A stretch of DNA of 64,000 nucleotides from Coprococcus comes ATCC 27758 (GTDB taxonomy: Bacteria; Bacillota; Clostridia; Lachnospirales; Lachnospiraceae): contig NZ_CP102277.1 in assembly GCF_025149785.1 (NCBI RefSeq), positions 3,224,001-3,288,000 on the forward strand, written 5' to 3'. Numbering within the stretch: the first letter of the stretch is position 1; every line of letters begins with the position of its first letter. The translations under genes and the position numbers were made by a program. Below the pieces are notes generated by a model. That model ran no database searches. It was given only the letters and a program-made list of their open reading frames with translations, and was not told where the DNA came from. Shown one piece after another: positions 52,853 through 62,508 of the stretch.

Positions 52853-53866
52853 CTAGTTCTTTTCTGCCGGTTCGGTGTACTGATACTGACCATTTTCGTC
52901 CAGTTTGAAATTATTTTTTACACCGTAGCCGCCATTGGTACGTCCATCGTGTTTGTTGATAAATGAAACCTCTGCCGGTTTGAATTCTACTTCGGTTTCT
53001 TTTTCAGGATTAGCAATGATGTCTGTTTCCTGACTTTTAGCAGAAGCGAGTTCATAGCTTGCACCGCTGTAAACCTCCGTTACCGTGACATGAGATCCAG
53101 CAGGAATTTTTTCAATCGTTACAGAATGGCTGCCTGCTGCATCGAAGGTAAGCTCTTCGATTCTGGTTTCTTTTTTATTATCCAGTGTTGTGATATCGAT
53201 CTGGAATACGAACGTTGCATTGTTACCGAAGGTAGCATTGTGATCTACCAGTTCCTTGTTGATCACCAGATTACCGTATCTTACGTGCTGTTCCGGTTTC
53301 AGACCAACTGCACTGTTGTGTTCTTTGGTCAGATCGTAGATCCAGTCATCACTTGCACCGTTACCACTGTAGTAATTATTGGTCGGAAGTGATACAAGGT
53401 AAGGAGTAAAAGTATAAGTGTAATTTGGTGTAATTACTTTTGGTGTATCTACAAGGTAAAGTCCTGTATCCAGTCCTGTTGCAGTACCTCTTCCCTGTGT
53501 CAGTGTGGTTGTAGTTGGCTCTGTGTCATCCTTCAGCAATTTCTTCGCTTCTGCTGCACGTTCTGCCCAGGTAGCAGCTGCCGCATCCAGGTTATCAGCA
53601 CTTACGGATGAAAGATCCAGTTTTGAAAATGCACCGATTCCGGTATAGTTGCCGGATTCATCAACCGAAGCAACTTTATACAGTTTTACCGGAATGCTTG
53701 CGCTTAGAAGTTCACTGCTGTTCCCACTAATGTCGAATTCGATAGAACACTTCTGTCCGGTATTGATCGCGCTTGCGGCTTTCGCACCCGGAAGAGTGAG
53801 CAGTGGAAATGTAAGAGCGACAGCTAAGAGAAAAGTACTTCCCTGTTTTAATCGTTTATTCATCAT
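52853..53866 (-). CDS. Minor pilin-like protein without sorting signal
   Basis: 337 aa. Signal peptide cut near AKA-ASAIN (about 31). N-terminal pilin domain (about 40-190): GLDTGLYLVDTPKVITPNYTYTFTPYLVSLP is the usual strand order of sortase pilins. Second domain (about 200-305): NLVINKELVDHNATFGNNATFVFQIDITT...HSVTIEKIPAGSHVTVTEVYSG, FctA/Spy0128-like with an isopeptide-capable Lys. The C-terminus ends NNFKLDENGQYQYTEPAEKN with no LPXTG or membrane helix, so it must be retained by other pilins. Possible basal or side subunit. Confidence 0.75.
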   Translation of the reverse strand: MMNKRLKQGSTFLLAVALTFPLLTLPGAKAASAINTGQKCSIEFDISGNSSELLSASIPVKLYKVASVDESGNYTGIGAFSKLDLSSVSADNLDAAAATWAERAAEAKKLLKDDTEPTTTTLTQGRGTATGLDTGLYLVDTPKVITPNYTYTFTPYLVSLPTNNYYSGNGASDDWIYDLTKEHNSAVGLKPEQHVRYGNLVINKELVDHNATFGNNATFVFQIDITTLDNKKETRIEELTFDAAGSHSVTIEKIPAGSHVTVTEVYSGASYELASAKSQETDIIANPEKETEVEFKPAEVSFINKHDGRTNGGYGVKNNFKLDENGQYQYTEPAEKN

Positions 53867-53895
53867 CGCCTCATGTCCTCCTTAAAAAATCTTGG

Positions 53896-54762
53896 TTATT
53901 CTTTGTGAGCTTTTCTCTTGGAAAGGAATCGCAAGAGAATGATCACAAGAATCGTGATTGAAAGTCCTAAAATTAAATAAAGCATATAATAATTCTGAAT
54001 GGCTTTTACCATAGAATCTGTAACTGATTCGGTAGCATCCTCTTCGCCGTTATATGGAACTCTGGTTCCTCTTACGAGAAGACGATGGGAGTTGACTCCA
54101 TATGGTGTACAGGTAAATAAAGTTACCTGGTCTTTTCCTTCTTCAATCTGGAGTGCTTTCTCCAGTGTTTCATGATCGTCTTTGTCTACCATCGGAAGAA
54201 TCTGGTCTACCTTGTAGGCAAGGACTTCATCCAGTACATGGATGTAAAATTTATCGCCAACTTCGAGCTGATCGATATCGGTAAAAAGCTTTGCGCTTGG
54301 AAGTCCACGGTGAGCTGCGAGAACACTGTGGGTACTCTCCCCTCCGATCGGAAGCTTTGTGCCGTTCAGATGTCCGACACCGGTCTGCAGATCCTTGTCA
54401 CCGGTACCATGGTAAATGGCAAGCTTGATGTTGATCTTCGGAATGGAAAGATATCCCATTACTCCGTCATCTGCAACGTTCAGGATCTTCCAGTATTCGG
54501 TGTCTTTGATGTCATTTTCATCTTCACCGAATACATCTCCGTAGAGGTTGTTCTGCTGAATGGTATCATTGAAAGCTTTTGCCTTTTCCCACTCAGAGGT
54601 GAAGTCCTCCGGTTCCATGTCCTGTATTGTATTGTCATAGCTGCTGATCAGCTGATTCTGTCTGTAGGTGTTCCACTGGTTGGATACCATCGGATAGATC
54701 AGAATCCCAAATCCTATCAAGAATAACAGACCGAAAAGGAAGGTTGAGATTTTTCTTTTCAT
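53896..54762 (-). CDS. srtC: Class C sortase (pilus polymerase), copy 1
   Basis: 288 aa from the ATG at 54762 (better spaced than 54768). N-terminal and C-terminal membrane helices (about 6-26 and 255-278), as in pilin-specific class C sortases. Catalytic His in VLAAHRGLPSA, Cys in TLFTCTPYGVN, Arg in RLLVRG. KAFNDTIQQNNLYGD lies where the lid of class C enzymes is found. Joins pilin subunits by isopeptide bonds at their sorting motifs. 29 bp separate it from copy 2. Confidence 0.93.
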   Translation of the reverse strand: MKRKISTFLFGLLFLIGFGILIYPMVSNQWNTYRQNQLISSYDNTIQDMEPEDFTSEWEKAKAFNDTIQQNNLYGDVFGEDENDIKDTEYWKILNVADDGVMGYLSIPKINIKLAIYHGTGDKDLQTGVGHLNGTKLPIGGESTHSVLAAHRGLPSAKLFTDIDQLEVGDKFYIHVLDEVLAYKVDQILPMVDKDDHETLEKALQIEEGKDQVTLFTCTPYGVNSHRLLVRGTRVPYNGEEDATESVTDSMVKAIQNYYMLYLILGLSITILVIILLRFLSKRKAHKE

Positions 54763-54795
54763 AGGCATATTCCCTTTCTCGTTCTTATTCTCTTT

Positions 54796-55665
54796 TTAAG
54801 AGGTCTCATTTTTCTCCTTTTGAAGCTTCTTCTCCTTTAAGTATAACACAAGGATGAAGATTGTGGTAATTACAAGACCAATAATTACCCATAAAAGATA
54901 ATTTGTATGAAGACTGATTCCGCTGAGCGGTGTCTTCTCATCGGCAACTTCCTGTTCCACATAAGGTACTCTGTGACCACGGACCAGAAGCCGCTCGGTA
55001 TTGACTCCGTATGGAGTACAGGTAAGAAGTGTTACAAGATCTTTTCCTTCTTCTACTGCAAGAGAGGAAGTTTCTTCCGGTTTTACTACGGAAATCTTGT
55101 CGACTTCATAACATAATGTTTCGTTTAATACATGGATCAGAAAATGATCGCCTTCTTCCAACTGATCCAGATCGGTAAAAAGAGACGCACTCGGAAGTCC
55201 ACGGTGTGCGGAGATAACGGCGTGTGTACTTTTACCGCCGATTGGAAGAGAGCTTCCTTCCAGATGTCCGGCTGCCTGTTTAAGAACATCTTCATCGGTA
55301 GTGTGGTAGATCGGAAGCTTGATGTCAATCTTCGGGATCTCCACGATTCCCATCATCTCGTCACCGGCAATATTCAGAGCATCCATGTAGGACTGGTCTT
55401 CTTTGTCACTGGCTGCGGCTACTGCAAATGAATCAGGAAGGATACTTGGAAGTAAGGCTTCATTGTAAGCTTCTGCTTTCTGCAGTTCTGCATCATAATC
55501 AATCTCATGTGCTGCATCCTTTTCCGATACAGTCTGTTCATAACTGCTGATCAATTGCTTCTGCCTGTAGTTATTCCACTGGTTTGCAACGAATGGATAC
55601 AGCAGTAAGGACAACCCGGCTAAAAATATGATGCCAATAATCAGTTTGTTTGTTTTGCGTTTCAT
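54796..55665 (-). CDS. srtC: Class C sortase (pilus polymerase), copy 2
   Basis: 289 aa with the same architecture: N-terminal helix (about 7-25), catalytic AHRG, TCTPYGVN, RLLVRGHRVPY, and a C-terminal helix. N-terminal region differs most from copy 1 (AAASDKEDQSYMD). AAGGAGAG ribosome site. Two sortases beside two different sorting motifs (LPSTG and LPSAG) suggest divided work: one for the shaft, the other for tip or minor subunits. Confidence 0.93.
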   Translation of the reverse strand: MKRKTNKLIIGIIFLAGLSLLLYPFVANQWNNYRQKQLISSYEQTVSEKDAAHEIDYDAELQKAEAYNEALLPSILPDSFAVAAASDKEDQSYMDALNIAGDEMMGIVEIPKIDIKLPIYHTTDEDVLKQAAGHLEGSSLPIGGKSTHAVISAHRGLPSASLFTDLDQLEEGDHFLIHVLNETLCYEVDKISVVKPEETSSLAVEEGKDLVTLLTCTPYGVNTERLLVRGHRVPYVEQEVADEKTPLSGISLHTNYLLWVIIGLVITTIFILVLYLKEKKLQKEKNETS

Positions 55666-55698
55666 CCGAACTCTCCTTGCTGTTGTATTATTTTTTAG

Positions 55699-55725
55699 GA
55701 ATCCGGGGCGACCTGCCCCGGATTC
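55699..55725. promoter_or_regulatory. Strong intergenic hairpin between major pilin and sortase genes
   Basis: Perfect 11-bp stem GAATCCGGGGC-GACCT-GCCCCGGATTC. On the transcribed minus strand it is followed by CTAAAAAATAAT rather than U-rich sequence, so it is not a simple terminator; it could stabilise the pilin mRNA end or reduce sortase expression. Confidence 0.6.
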
Positions 55726-55753
55726 AGTATCTGATTATAAATAATTATTGCAA

Positions 55754-57163
55754 TTATTTGTTGTCTGATTTCTTGCGGCTTGCGAAGAACAGACCAGCTG
55801 CTGCGATCATGATAACGCATCCAGCGATTGTGAAGATTGTTGTACCGATACCACCGGTTGATGGAAGAGCGGAAAGTTTTGTGTTGGTAATAGTTGTTAT
55901 ACCGCTTTCACCAAAGTCAGTGAAACTATAAGTTGTTGTAATAGTAGTTATCTTTGTTGCTGAATCTTTTACTGTATTAGTTGTTGGTTCATTAGCTGTA
56001 GCACCAGATAAATGATGTTCGATACCATCAATTTTATATCCGGAAGGAGCCTGTGTTTCAACAATATAGTAAGTAGTGTCCTGAGCATCAAGACCATTAA
56101 ATGTAGCAATACCGTTATCATCTGTGGTTGCAGTAGCAACTACCATATCGGTGCCATTTACAACTCTATGTAATGCAAATACAGCACCTTCAAGTGTAAT
56201 TGTAGAATCAGTGAGGTCAACTTTCTTGATTGTTGCTTTTACAGGAGTTGAAATAACAATGTATTCTGTTTTGGTAGGAGTACCATCATGAGTACTTGCA
56301 GTTTCTGAAGTAACCTTATTTTTCAGAGGAGACTCTGAAGACACAGATTCAGATACTTTTGCGTAATAAGTAATTTCAACAGTTGCGCCAGCTTTGTTGT
56401 AATCGTAGTTAAAATTAACTGTTAAAGTATCGGTTTCATTCGAATCAGAAACGGTGTAATCAGTACGTGCAGCAGGAGCACCATTAATAGTTACAGTTAC
56501 AGGATGAGTGGCATCGATTAAGAAGTTAGCATTTGTTAAAGTATCAGTTACTTTAAATAATACGTCTTCATAATTTGAAGAATAAAATGGATAGTTAGCA
56601 TTTACAGTATACTTTACAATATCTCCAGCAGCAACAGACTGACCATCAGCAGAAATTGCTTTTCTTACCTGATTTTCTTCACCTTTAGCAGTTACATTAA
56701 CATCTGTTGTAGAATCAACAGGAACATAAGCAAGCATTGGTGCGTAAGTCCAACCTTCTTTATCAGCGATGATTAAATATACACCACCTTTAGTAGCGGT
56801 AAACTGATTTCCAGTAATAGTAGTGGTAGCATTTAATCTAAGACTTTCTAAAAGAGCACTAAGCTTAGTATTGCTAGTGATTTTACCCTGAGCAGCATTT
56901 GTATCAGGTGTATTTTGGAGTAAATCTTTAATAGTTAATCCAGCGTCAGTAAAGGCTTTTTCAAAACCAGGAACTATTTTCCAACCATCTTCAGAACCTC
57001 TATCCGGTTCAACAATTTGTACATACGTCAGAGTAGCACCGTCAGCGCCGGAAATTTTTACAGTAGCATTTGTTGTTTCGTCAGCTGCAAATGAAGTCAT
57101 ACTCATTCCGAGTACCATTGCCAGTGTTAATAACACTGCAAATAATTTTTTCATCTTTTTCAT
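55754..57163 (-). CDS. Major pilin, SpaA/EbpC type with LPSTG
   Basis: 469 aa. Signal peptide cut near SFA-ADET (about 27). N-terminal domain (about 30-165) ending GVYLIIADKEGWTYAPMLAYVPV then VNVTAKGEENQVRK, where shaft pilins have the linking Lys. Middle Cna-B-like domain (about 170-320). Third domain SpaA type (about 325-415) with TIKKVD and the E-box YYIVETQAPSGYKIDG. Sorting signal LPSTG at 433, membrane helix and KKSDNK tail. Isopeptide bonds inside domains are expected. Directly before the sortases. Confidence 0.92.
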   Translation of the reverse strand: MKKMKKLFAVLLTLAMVLGMSMTSFAADETTNATVKISGADGATLTYVQIVEPDRGSEDGWKIVPGFEKAFTDAGLTIKDLLQNTPDTNAAQGKITSNTKLSALLESLRLNATTTITGNQFTATKGGVYLIIADKEGWTYAPMLAYVPVDSTTDVNVTAKGEENQVRKAISADGQSVAAGDIVKYTVNANYPFYSSNYEDVLFKVTDTLTNANFLIDATHPVTVTINGAPAARTDYTVSDSNETDTLTVNFNYDYNKAGATVEITYYAKVSESVSSESPLKNKVTSETASTHDGTPTKTEYIVISTPVKATIKKVDLTDSTITLEGAVFALHRVVNGTDMVVATATTDDNGIATFNGLDAQDTTYYIVETQAPSGYKIDGIEHHLSGATANEPTTNTVKDSATKITTITTTYSFTDFGESGITTITNTKLSALPSTGGIGTTIFTIAGCVIMIAAAGLFFASRKKSDNK

Positions 57164-57185
57164 ATTGTTGTCTCCTTTTCTTTTA

Positions 57186-57250
57186 GGGCTATGCCCGATT
57201 TATTGTCCCCTCATAAGGGAGAATAACGTTGTTTGTGGCTTGGGAGCCAC
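57186..57250. promoter_or_regulatory. Group of small hairpins between tip and major pilin genes
   Basis: GGGC-TAT-GCCC (57186-57196), CCCCTCATAAGGG (about 57207-57219), and GTGGCT-TGGG-AGCCAC (57235-57250). None has a U-run. They could be sites of RNA processing or attenuation that set different levels of tip and shaft protein. Confidence 0.5.
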
Positions 57251-57270
57251 TGAAAAGTAAATTGTTCAAA

Positions 57271-60200
57271 TTATCTTTCCAGCACCTCCCTGCATTTGTT
57301 TTTATATAAGATCCATGCGGCTGCGAACATAAGTAAGATACCGCCAATCATATACAGGTAAATTCCATTGCCTCCGGCTGATGGGAGGTCGTATAAAGGT
57401 GTGTTCTCAAACTGATATAAAGTAATTGTTGTTGTGCCAGCTGTTTGAGAATTTGTTTTTATAGTTGTTCCTGCGCTACTTGTAATACTCTTTAAAGAAC
57501 CATTCTTTTTAATAACTACAGTCCAGGTTTCTGTACTCTTTGCATAACCTACTGGAGCATATATTTCTTTTAAAGTATAGGTTCCAACTTGCATCTTTTC
57601 CATTAATGGAGTATTGGTATTTTCATCAGTATAAGATGTATACCAATTTACAAAACCATTTTGATTAGATACACCAATATAAGTATTGTTTGCAGATTTA
57701 AGCTCAAAACGAGCACCTTTAAGTTTTAAGTTACTGTTAGTTGAACTGGTCTTCTGAATTCCCCAATTACTAATTACATTTTCATTTGTGTAAGTTACAA
57801 CACCTAACTGTCCGGCACCGTCTGTTGAATCTTGCTTCCAAGTATGATTTTGATCGTCCTTTACAATAACATTTGTATTATTTGTATTATTACCCATAGT
57901 AAATGTTACTGTATCACCAGTTATGTTTTTGTTATTGCTCCAACAGTTTGTAGTATCGCCAATTACAACATTTTCTATAGCATAATCAGTTTGGTCATTT
58001 TCTGAAAGCTTATAGTTTCCGCGTGGCAAATTTTTAATTGCAATTTCACCAGATGACTTATTAGCAGATACAGTTACTGTAATTGTTGAAGTAGCTGTTC
58101 CATTGGTTATTTCATCAGCTGTTCCTGGACGATAAGCCTTTAAAGTAGCATCCCACAGTACTGGATAATCAGTATCATATTTCTTTAAAGTGAAAGTAAA
58201 TTGCCTATCTTCTGTACTTGATGTTGCTAATTGTTTAGTAAGCTTAATTTCACCTTTGATAACGTTAATTTTGTAAATACCATAATTTTTAGTATCATCA
58301 TTTTTATTTACAGCTACAGTACTATGAGTGCCGCCACCAGAAATGTATGTTATACTATCTTTTGTTGTATTTGCTTTACTTTCAGATGTAGGCTCATTGG
58401 TCTTATAAGTAACTTTTAAATAATAAGATGTTGTATCATCAGGTGTGATCTTTTCCATCTCATCTGGAGTAATTGAAGTAGTTAAATCTGACTTTGTAAA
58501 CCATTCTAATGTAAGTCTCTTATTATCTATAAGGTTCTTAAAATCTGTTTCACTTAAAGTACCATTCTCATATGAGGTAACATCTCCACCACCAAAAAGT
58601 TTTCCGAGAACATCTTTATCAGTAGGAATGGAATCTGCTTTGAAGATGGTTGCGGTATTGTTATCAACTTTTAATTGTGATTTTACGTTGACAGTTGGTT
58701 GTGGGAATAACTTAGTCGTGTAATCTGCTTTTGTGGTTACTTTATAAGTTATACCAGATTGTGCGCCATTTGTAGTTACGTTGTTATCACCGATAAATGT
58801 ATCTTTTGCTTTTACCTGGAATGTTTTAGTCCAAGTTGGTTTTCCATCAGTAGAATAGTTAATCGTCTGATTTTTCCAAGTGATATAATAACCAGACGTT
58901 TCATCACCAGCAATTGTTACATTTGAATCTTTGTTCAGTTCTTTTTTAGTTTCTTCGGTTAATTCAAATCTTGGATCAATATAATCTGTAATAGTAGCAT
59001 TTTCTACACTAAGTGGAGTATTACTATTTGTTGTCTGTCCAAGAATCTGAGTAAAGATTGTATTAAGGTGAGATGCATCATTAGCGTTATAAGCCATATT
59101 GTCATCTGCGTTTGCTTGCAGGTAATCCTTTGCGGCTTTAAGTCCCGTATTTGTTTCATCTAATCCTACTCCAACTGTAATTAATTTCGTATTTGTAGAT
59201 TTAATTTTATTTATTGAAGTAGTAATCTGATCATAGGTTACACCATTTGGACATCCATCTGTCAATAATACAACGTATCGTTTTAAATTAGATGTATTTT
59301 GATCATTGTTCAGAATCTTATACGCTCTATCAAGACCTTCATTTTGATGTGTTCCACCAGATGTTTCCATGGCATTGATTGTTTCGGTTATATATGCAGA
59401 GTCTTTACCTACATTTTTAAAATCGAACTGTTCTGTTGCAGTCTTATTGAATGTTACCAATGCAATCTCACTATTCGGTGAACTTTGTGCCAATTGAGTA
59501 GTAAAATTAGTAGCTGCTTGTTTTAAATAGTAGAATCTGTCATTTGCATCATTTGTTGTATAATACAAGCGCTCTTTGTTATCAGTTAATTTTTCACCTA
59601 GCCCTTCTTTACTATCATCAATATAATACCAATTTCCATCAGAGTATTTAACTCTATACATTGTCGCAGCATCTGTTGAAAGAACATAATAATAAGTTTC
59701 TTCTTTATCAAGAGCATCTGTAGTGCATGTCTTGTAAGGAACTAAAGAACTTCTAAAATGCATAGATCCAGATGTATCAAGTACAAATACAATTTTTACA
59801 GGTTCTGGTTCTTTGGATGTTATTTTTGTATAATTAGAAGATGCATTTAATGTAATGTTATAAGTTCTATCATCCCAATTATCAACTTTTGCTGTTTTAC
59901 TTGTCTGAAGATCACCTTCTATTAATTCTACATCAACTTGAATAACTGGTTTCTGATAATCTTCTGTTTGAGGTTCATTAGTTTTTGTATTAGTATAAGT
60001 TACTGATGAATTATGGTTTGTATTATCATTGGAAGGGAAACCTTTTTTACCAGAAGAAGAATCATTTGCATTTCCCATCGTTCCATAATTACCATCAGCT
60101 GAAGCATCCGTATTGGAATCTCCTGTATTAGTATAGGCTTTATCAGTTTTATATTTTTCTTCGGCTGATGTAGTAGGTTTTACGTCAGTTATTGTGATGT

Positions 60201-62496
60201 AGTAATAAATATCGTCTTTAAGTTCATAATTCTCACCCAAGCTCCAAGTTACCTGCTTTTTAGCTGAATCATATTTTACGGTTCCAAGGTTCTTTTCATT
60301 TATTGATACAGCTTTTCCATTTGTACTGATAAGGTCTTCATCGGTTAATGGAATTTCTTGCTTTCCTTGATTTTCGTAAGTATCGTGATCGTTCGCAGTT
60401 GTCTTTTTAACCATTCGGAGTTGTAATTTAGTATTAGCAGTCGTTTCAACATATTCACTTAAAGTATCCTTAATAGTAACATTTTTACAAGGAAACTTCT
60501 GAATGTCTGCTGCTATTTCGCTAAATTTCGTGGACAAGTTTGAACCAGAAGAATCTGAATTAAATACGGTGTCTTTGGTAGTTGCATTTACTTTATTCGC
60601 AACATTTTGTAAAAGAACAGTAGCTGAATCAGGAACCTTTTGCTGATCCGAGTAACTGTCGTAGGAATATTTTTCTACCGATTTTAACCCGATTCCTACA
60701 GGAATTATTCTGTCACATTTAAGTTTTGCAGCTGCGTCAAGTGCATGTTGATATACTCTATAACTAGTACTGCTACCAGGGCCAGCATAACTTGTGCCAG
60801 ATTTATAAAAAGTAGGTTGCCCATCAGTTAAAAATACTATAATTTTTTCGGCATCAGCCCGAGTACCACTTGATAAAGCTTCTTTTGTTTTTACTAAACC
60901 ATCTTCATAGTTTGTACCTTGGTCTTCTTTAATAGAATAATTAGATAAAGTTGATTTTACGGTTTCTCCGGTTGTCCAGTTAGTTTGTATTTGTGCAGTA
61001 GTTCCAAAAGTAACTAAACGGTAATTGACATCTACGGTTGTTTGACTGGAAAGAGTATCTATTAGTTTATTAACAGCAGTTTTACTATTTCTCCATTTAT
61101 TGTTATTACTCATGGAAGTAGAAGTATCCATTATTAGTACAATGTCAAATTTCTTTTTAGAACTAGTTGTTCCTTTTTTACTAGAAACATTCAACGTTAA
61201 ATCATAATTATTTCCATCTTTCTTTTTGATATATTTCTGATGGGAAAGCTGTGGTGCTGTATCCTCAATTGTTCCACTGCCAGTACTACCAGTAGATTTT
61301 GCGGTATAAACTAGATAAATATTTTTGGTGGTAGTAGAATAAGATAGAGTTTCAATCTTATTATCTTTTCCGTTATATAAAGTTAATTTAGCGCGCTTAC
61401 CAGAACTACCATTTGTAACAGCAGACGTAACAGTCTTTCCGGATATTTTATCTACCTTTGCATATTTATAATCATAATTATCAATTATTTCAACATAATC
61501 AGAAAAAGATATGTCAGAGTTATAATTAAGTGTTGCATCAGATGATAGAGTTGTTGGAAGTTCGTTACCTTTTTCATCAACATGATGAAGAGTCAGCTTA
61601 AAGTAAGTGGCGGAGTCTTTTTTCCATGTAATTGTAAAGGTTGAAAAACTATTTGTAACAAATGCTGCTTTTTCAACTTCTTTAGTTTCAGTTGTTTCTA
61701 CTGTTGCTTCTTTTGTCTCATCTGCAACCATATCAACAACTTCTTTAACCTCACCCTGTTCGTCTTCTTCCAGATGCATAACAGTTACATCAAGGTTCTG
61801 TTCATCGTTCTTTTCTTCAAGGGCTTTCTTTGCTTCTTCTGGGATTTCTGTCTTTTTATAATCCATGGAAATTTTCACATTTCCATTCGGCTCCATCTTG
61901 TTTCCATCTGCATCTACGAAAGTAATATCGTAAGCAAGGAAACCTGCGATATCGTAAGTTTCGTTTTCAGCTTTTTCATTCAGCTTTTTCTCTGTGTGAT
62001 CATACTGATCATTCAGTTCTTCAGCTTTTGCTTTTTCTTCATCACTCATGGAATCAGTGATTTCTTGTTTGATGACAGGAGTAACAGAAAGTGTTGCACC
62101 TTCCGGAATATTACCGGATTCAACAGCATCGACTGTTATCTTTACATTATCATCTTCATAAGTAAGCTGCTGAATCGGCTGTGCCTCTTCTGCTGCCGGC
62201 TGTTCAGCCGGTGCCTCAACTGTAGGAGCTTCTGTCTCAGGCTGCTGTTGTTCCGGTTGCTGCTCCTCTTGTTGTTGTTGTTCCGGTTGCTGCTCCTCTT
62301 GTTGCTGTTGCTCTGAGGAGTTCACCGCTGCCTCATCTCCTGTAGCCTCATCTGCCGCCGGTTCTGCTACTGCTTCGGTCTGACTCTGGCTGTCTGTGTT
62401 CTGTGGCTCATCAGCAAAAGCTGATGTTGCACTGCTAAGCACTAATACCATGCAAAGCATGAATGCTATTAAACGTTTCTTTGTATTACTTTTCAT
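57271..62496 (-). CDS. Giant pilus tip adhesin with two VWA domains
   Basis: 1741 aa. Signal peptide 1-28 (AFA-DEP). Gln/Glu/Pro-rich spacer about 60-110. First VWA domain about 450-670, MIDAS motif DTSTS at 457-461 and FLTDGQP; second VWA domain about 899-1155, MIDAS DTSGS at 907-911 and LLTDGCPNG. Later parts are Cna-B-like; a SpaA unit lies about 1590-1690 (NWGIQKTSS...TYTLKEIYAPVGYAK). Sorting motif LPSAG at 1704 instead of LPXTG, then helix and KCREVLER. Long VWA tip pilins bind host or partner surfaces by metal. GGAGGAC ribosome site. Confidence 0.92.
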   Translation of the reverse strand: MKSNTKKRLIAFMLCMVLVLSSATSAFADEPQNTDSQSQTEAVAEPAADEATGDEAAVNSSEQQQQEEQQPEQQQQEEQQPEQQQPETEAPTVEAPAEQPAAEEAQPIQQLTYEDDNVKITVDAVESGNIPEGATLSVTPVIKQEITDSMSDEEKAKAEELNDQYDHTEKKLNEKAENETYDIAGFLAYDITFVDADGNKMEPNGNVKISMDYKKTEIPEEAKKALEEKNDEQNLDVTVMHLEEDEQGEVKEVVDMVADETKEATVETTETKEVEKAAFVTNSFSTFTITWKKDSATYFKLTLHHVDEKGNELPTTLSSDATLNYNSDISFSDYVEIIDNYDYKYAKVDKISGKTVTSAVTNGSSGKRAKLTLYNGKDNKIETLSYSTTTKNIYLVYTAKSTGSTGSGTIEDTAPQLSHQKYIKKKDGNNYDLTLNVSSKKGTTSSKKKFDIVLIMDTSTSMSNNNKWRNSKTAVNKLIDTLSSQTTVDVNYRLVTFGTTAQIQTNWTTGETVKSTLSNYSIKEDQGTNYEDGLVKTKEALSSGTRADAEKIIVFLTDGQPTFYKSGTSYAGPGSSTSYRVYQHALDAAAKLKCDRIIPVGIGLKSVEKYSYDSYSDQQKVPDSATVLLQNVANKVNATTKDTVFNSDSSGSNLSTKFSEIAADIQKFPCKNVTIKDTLSEYVETTANTKLQLRMVKKTTANDHDTYENQGKQEIPLTDEDLISTNGKAVSINEKNLGTVKYDSAKKQVTWSLGENYELKDDIYYYITITDVKPTTSAEEKYKTDKAYTNTGDSNTDASADGNYGTMGNANDSSSGKKGFPSNDNTNHNSSVTYTNTKTNEPQTEDYQKPVIQVDVELIEGDLQTSKTAKVDNWDDRTYNITLNASSNYTKITSKEPEPVKIVFVLDTSGSMHFRSSLVPYKTCTTDALDKEETYYYVLSTDAATMYRVKYSDGNWYYIDDSKEGLGEKLTDNKERLYYTTNDANDRFYYLKQAATNFTTQLAQSSPNSEIALVTFNKTATEQFDFKNVGKDSAYITETINAMETSGGTHQNEGLDRAYKILNNDQNTSNLKRYVVLLTDGCPNGVTYDQITTSINKIKSTNTKLITVGVGLDETNTGLKAAKDYLQANADDNMAYNANDASHLNTIFTQILGQTTNSNTPLSVENATITDYIDPRFELTEETKKELNKDSNVTIAGDETSGYYITWKNQTINYSTDGKPTWTKTFQVKAKDTFIGDNNVTTNGAQSGITYKVTTKADYTTKLFPQPTVNVKSQLKVDNNTATIFKADSIPTDKDVLGKLFGGGDVTSYENGTLSETDFKNLIDNKRLTLEWFTKSDLTTSITPDEMEKITPDDTTSYYLKVTYKTNEPTSESKANTTKDSITYISGGGTHSTVAVNKNDDTKNYGIYKINVIKGEIKLTKQLATSSTEDRQFTFTLKKYDTDYPVLWDATLKAYRPGTADEITNGTATSTITVTVSANKSSGEIAIKNLPRGNYKLSENDQTDYAIENVVIGDTTNCWSNNKNITGDTVTFTMGNNTNNTNVIVKDDQNHTWKQDSTDGAGQLGVVTYTNENVISNWGIQKTSSTNSNLKLKGARFELKSANNTYIGVSNQNGFVNWYTSYTDENTNTPLMEKMQVGTYTLKEIYAPVGYAKSTETWTVVIKKNGSLKSITSSAGTTIKTNSQTAGTTTITLYQFENTPLYDLPSAGGNGIYLYMIGGILLMFAAAWILYKNKCREVLER
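62243..62310 (-). repeat. Coding tandem repeat in the tip protein spacer
   Basis: Two-plus units of about 30 bp (TTGTTCCGGTTGCTGCTCCT core) encoding QQQEEQQPEQ. Slippage here would change spacer length. Confidence 0.75.
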
Positions 62497-62508
62497 GGCG
62501 TCCTCCTT

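Noticed and set aside
61774-62316. 180-aa plus-strand frame opposite the tip gene
   Set aside because: Shadow of the Gln/Glu-rich spacer, giving runs of Leu and Phe; no start signal.
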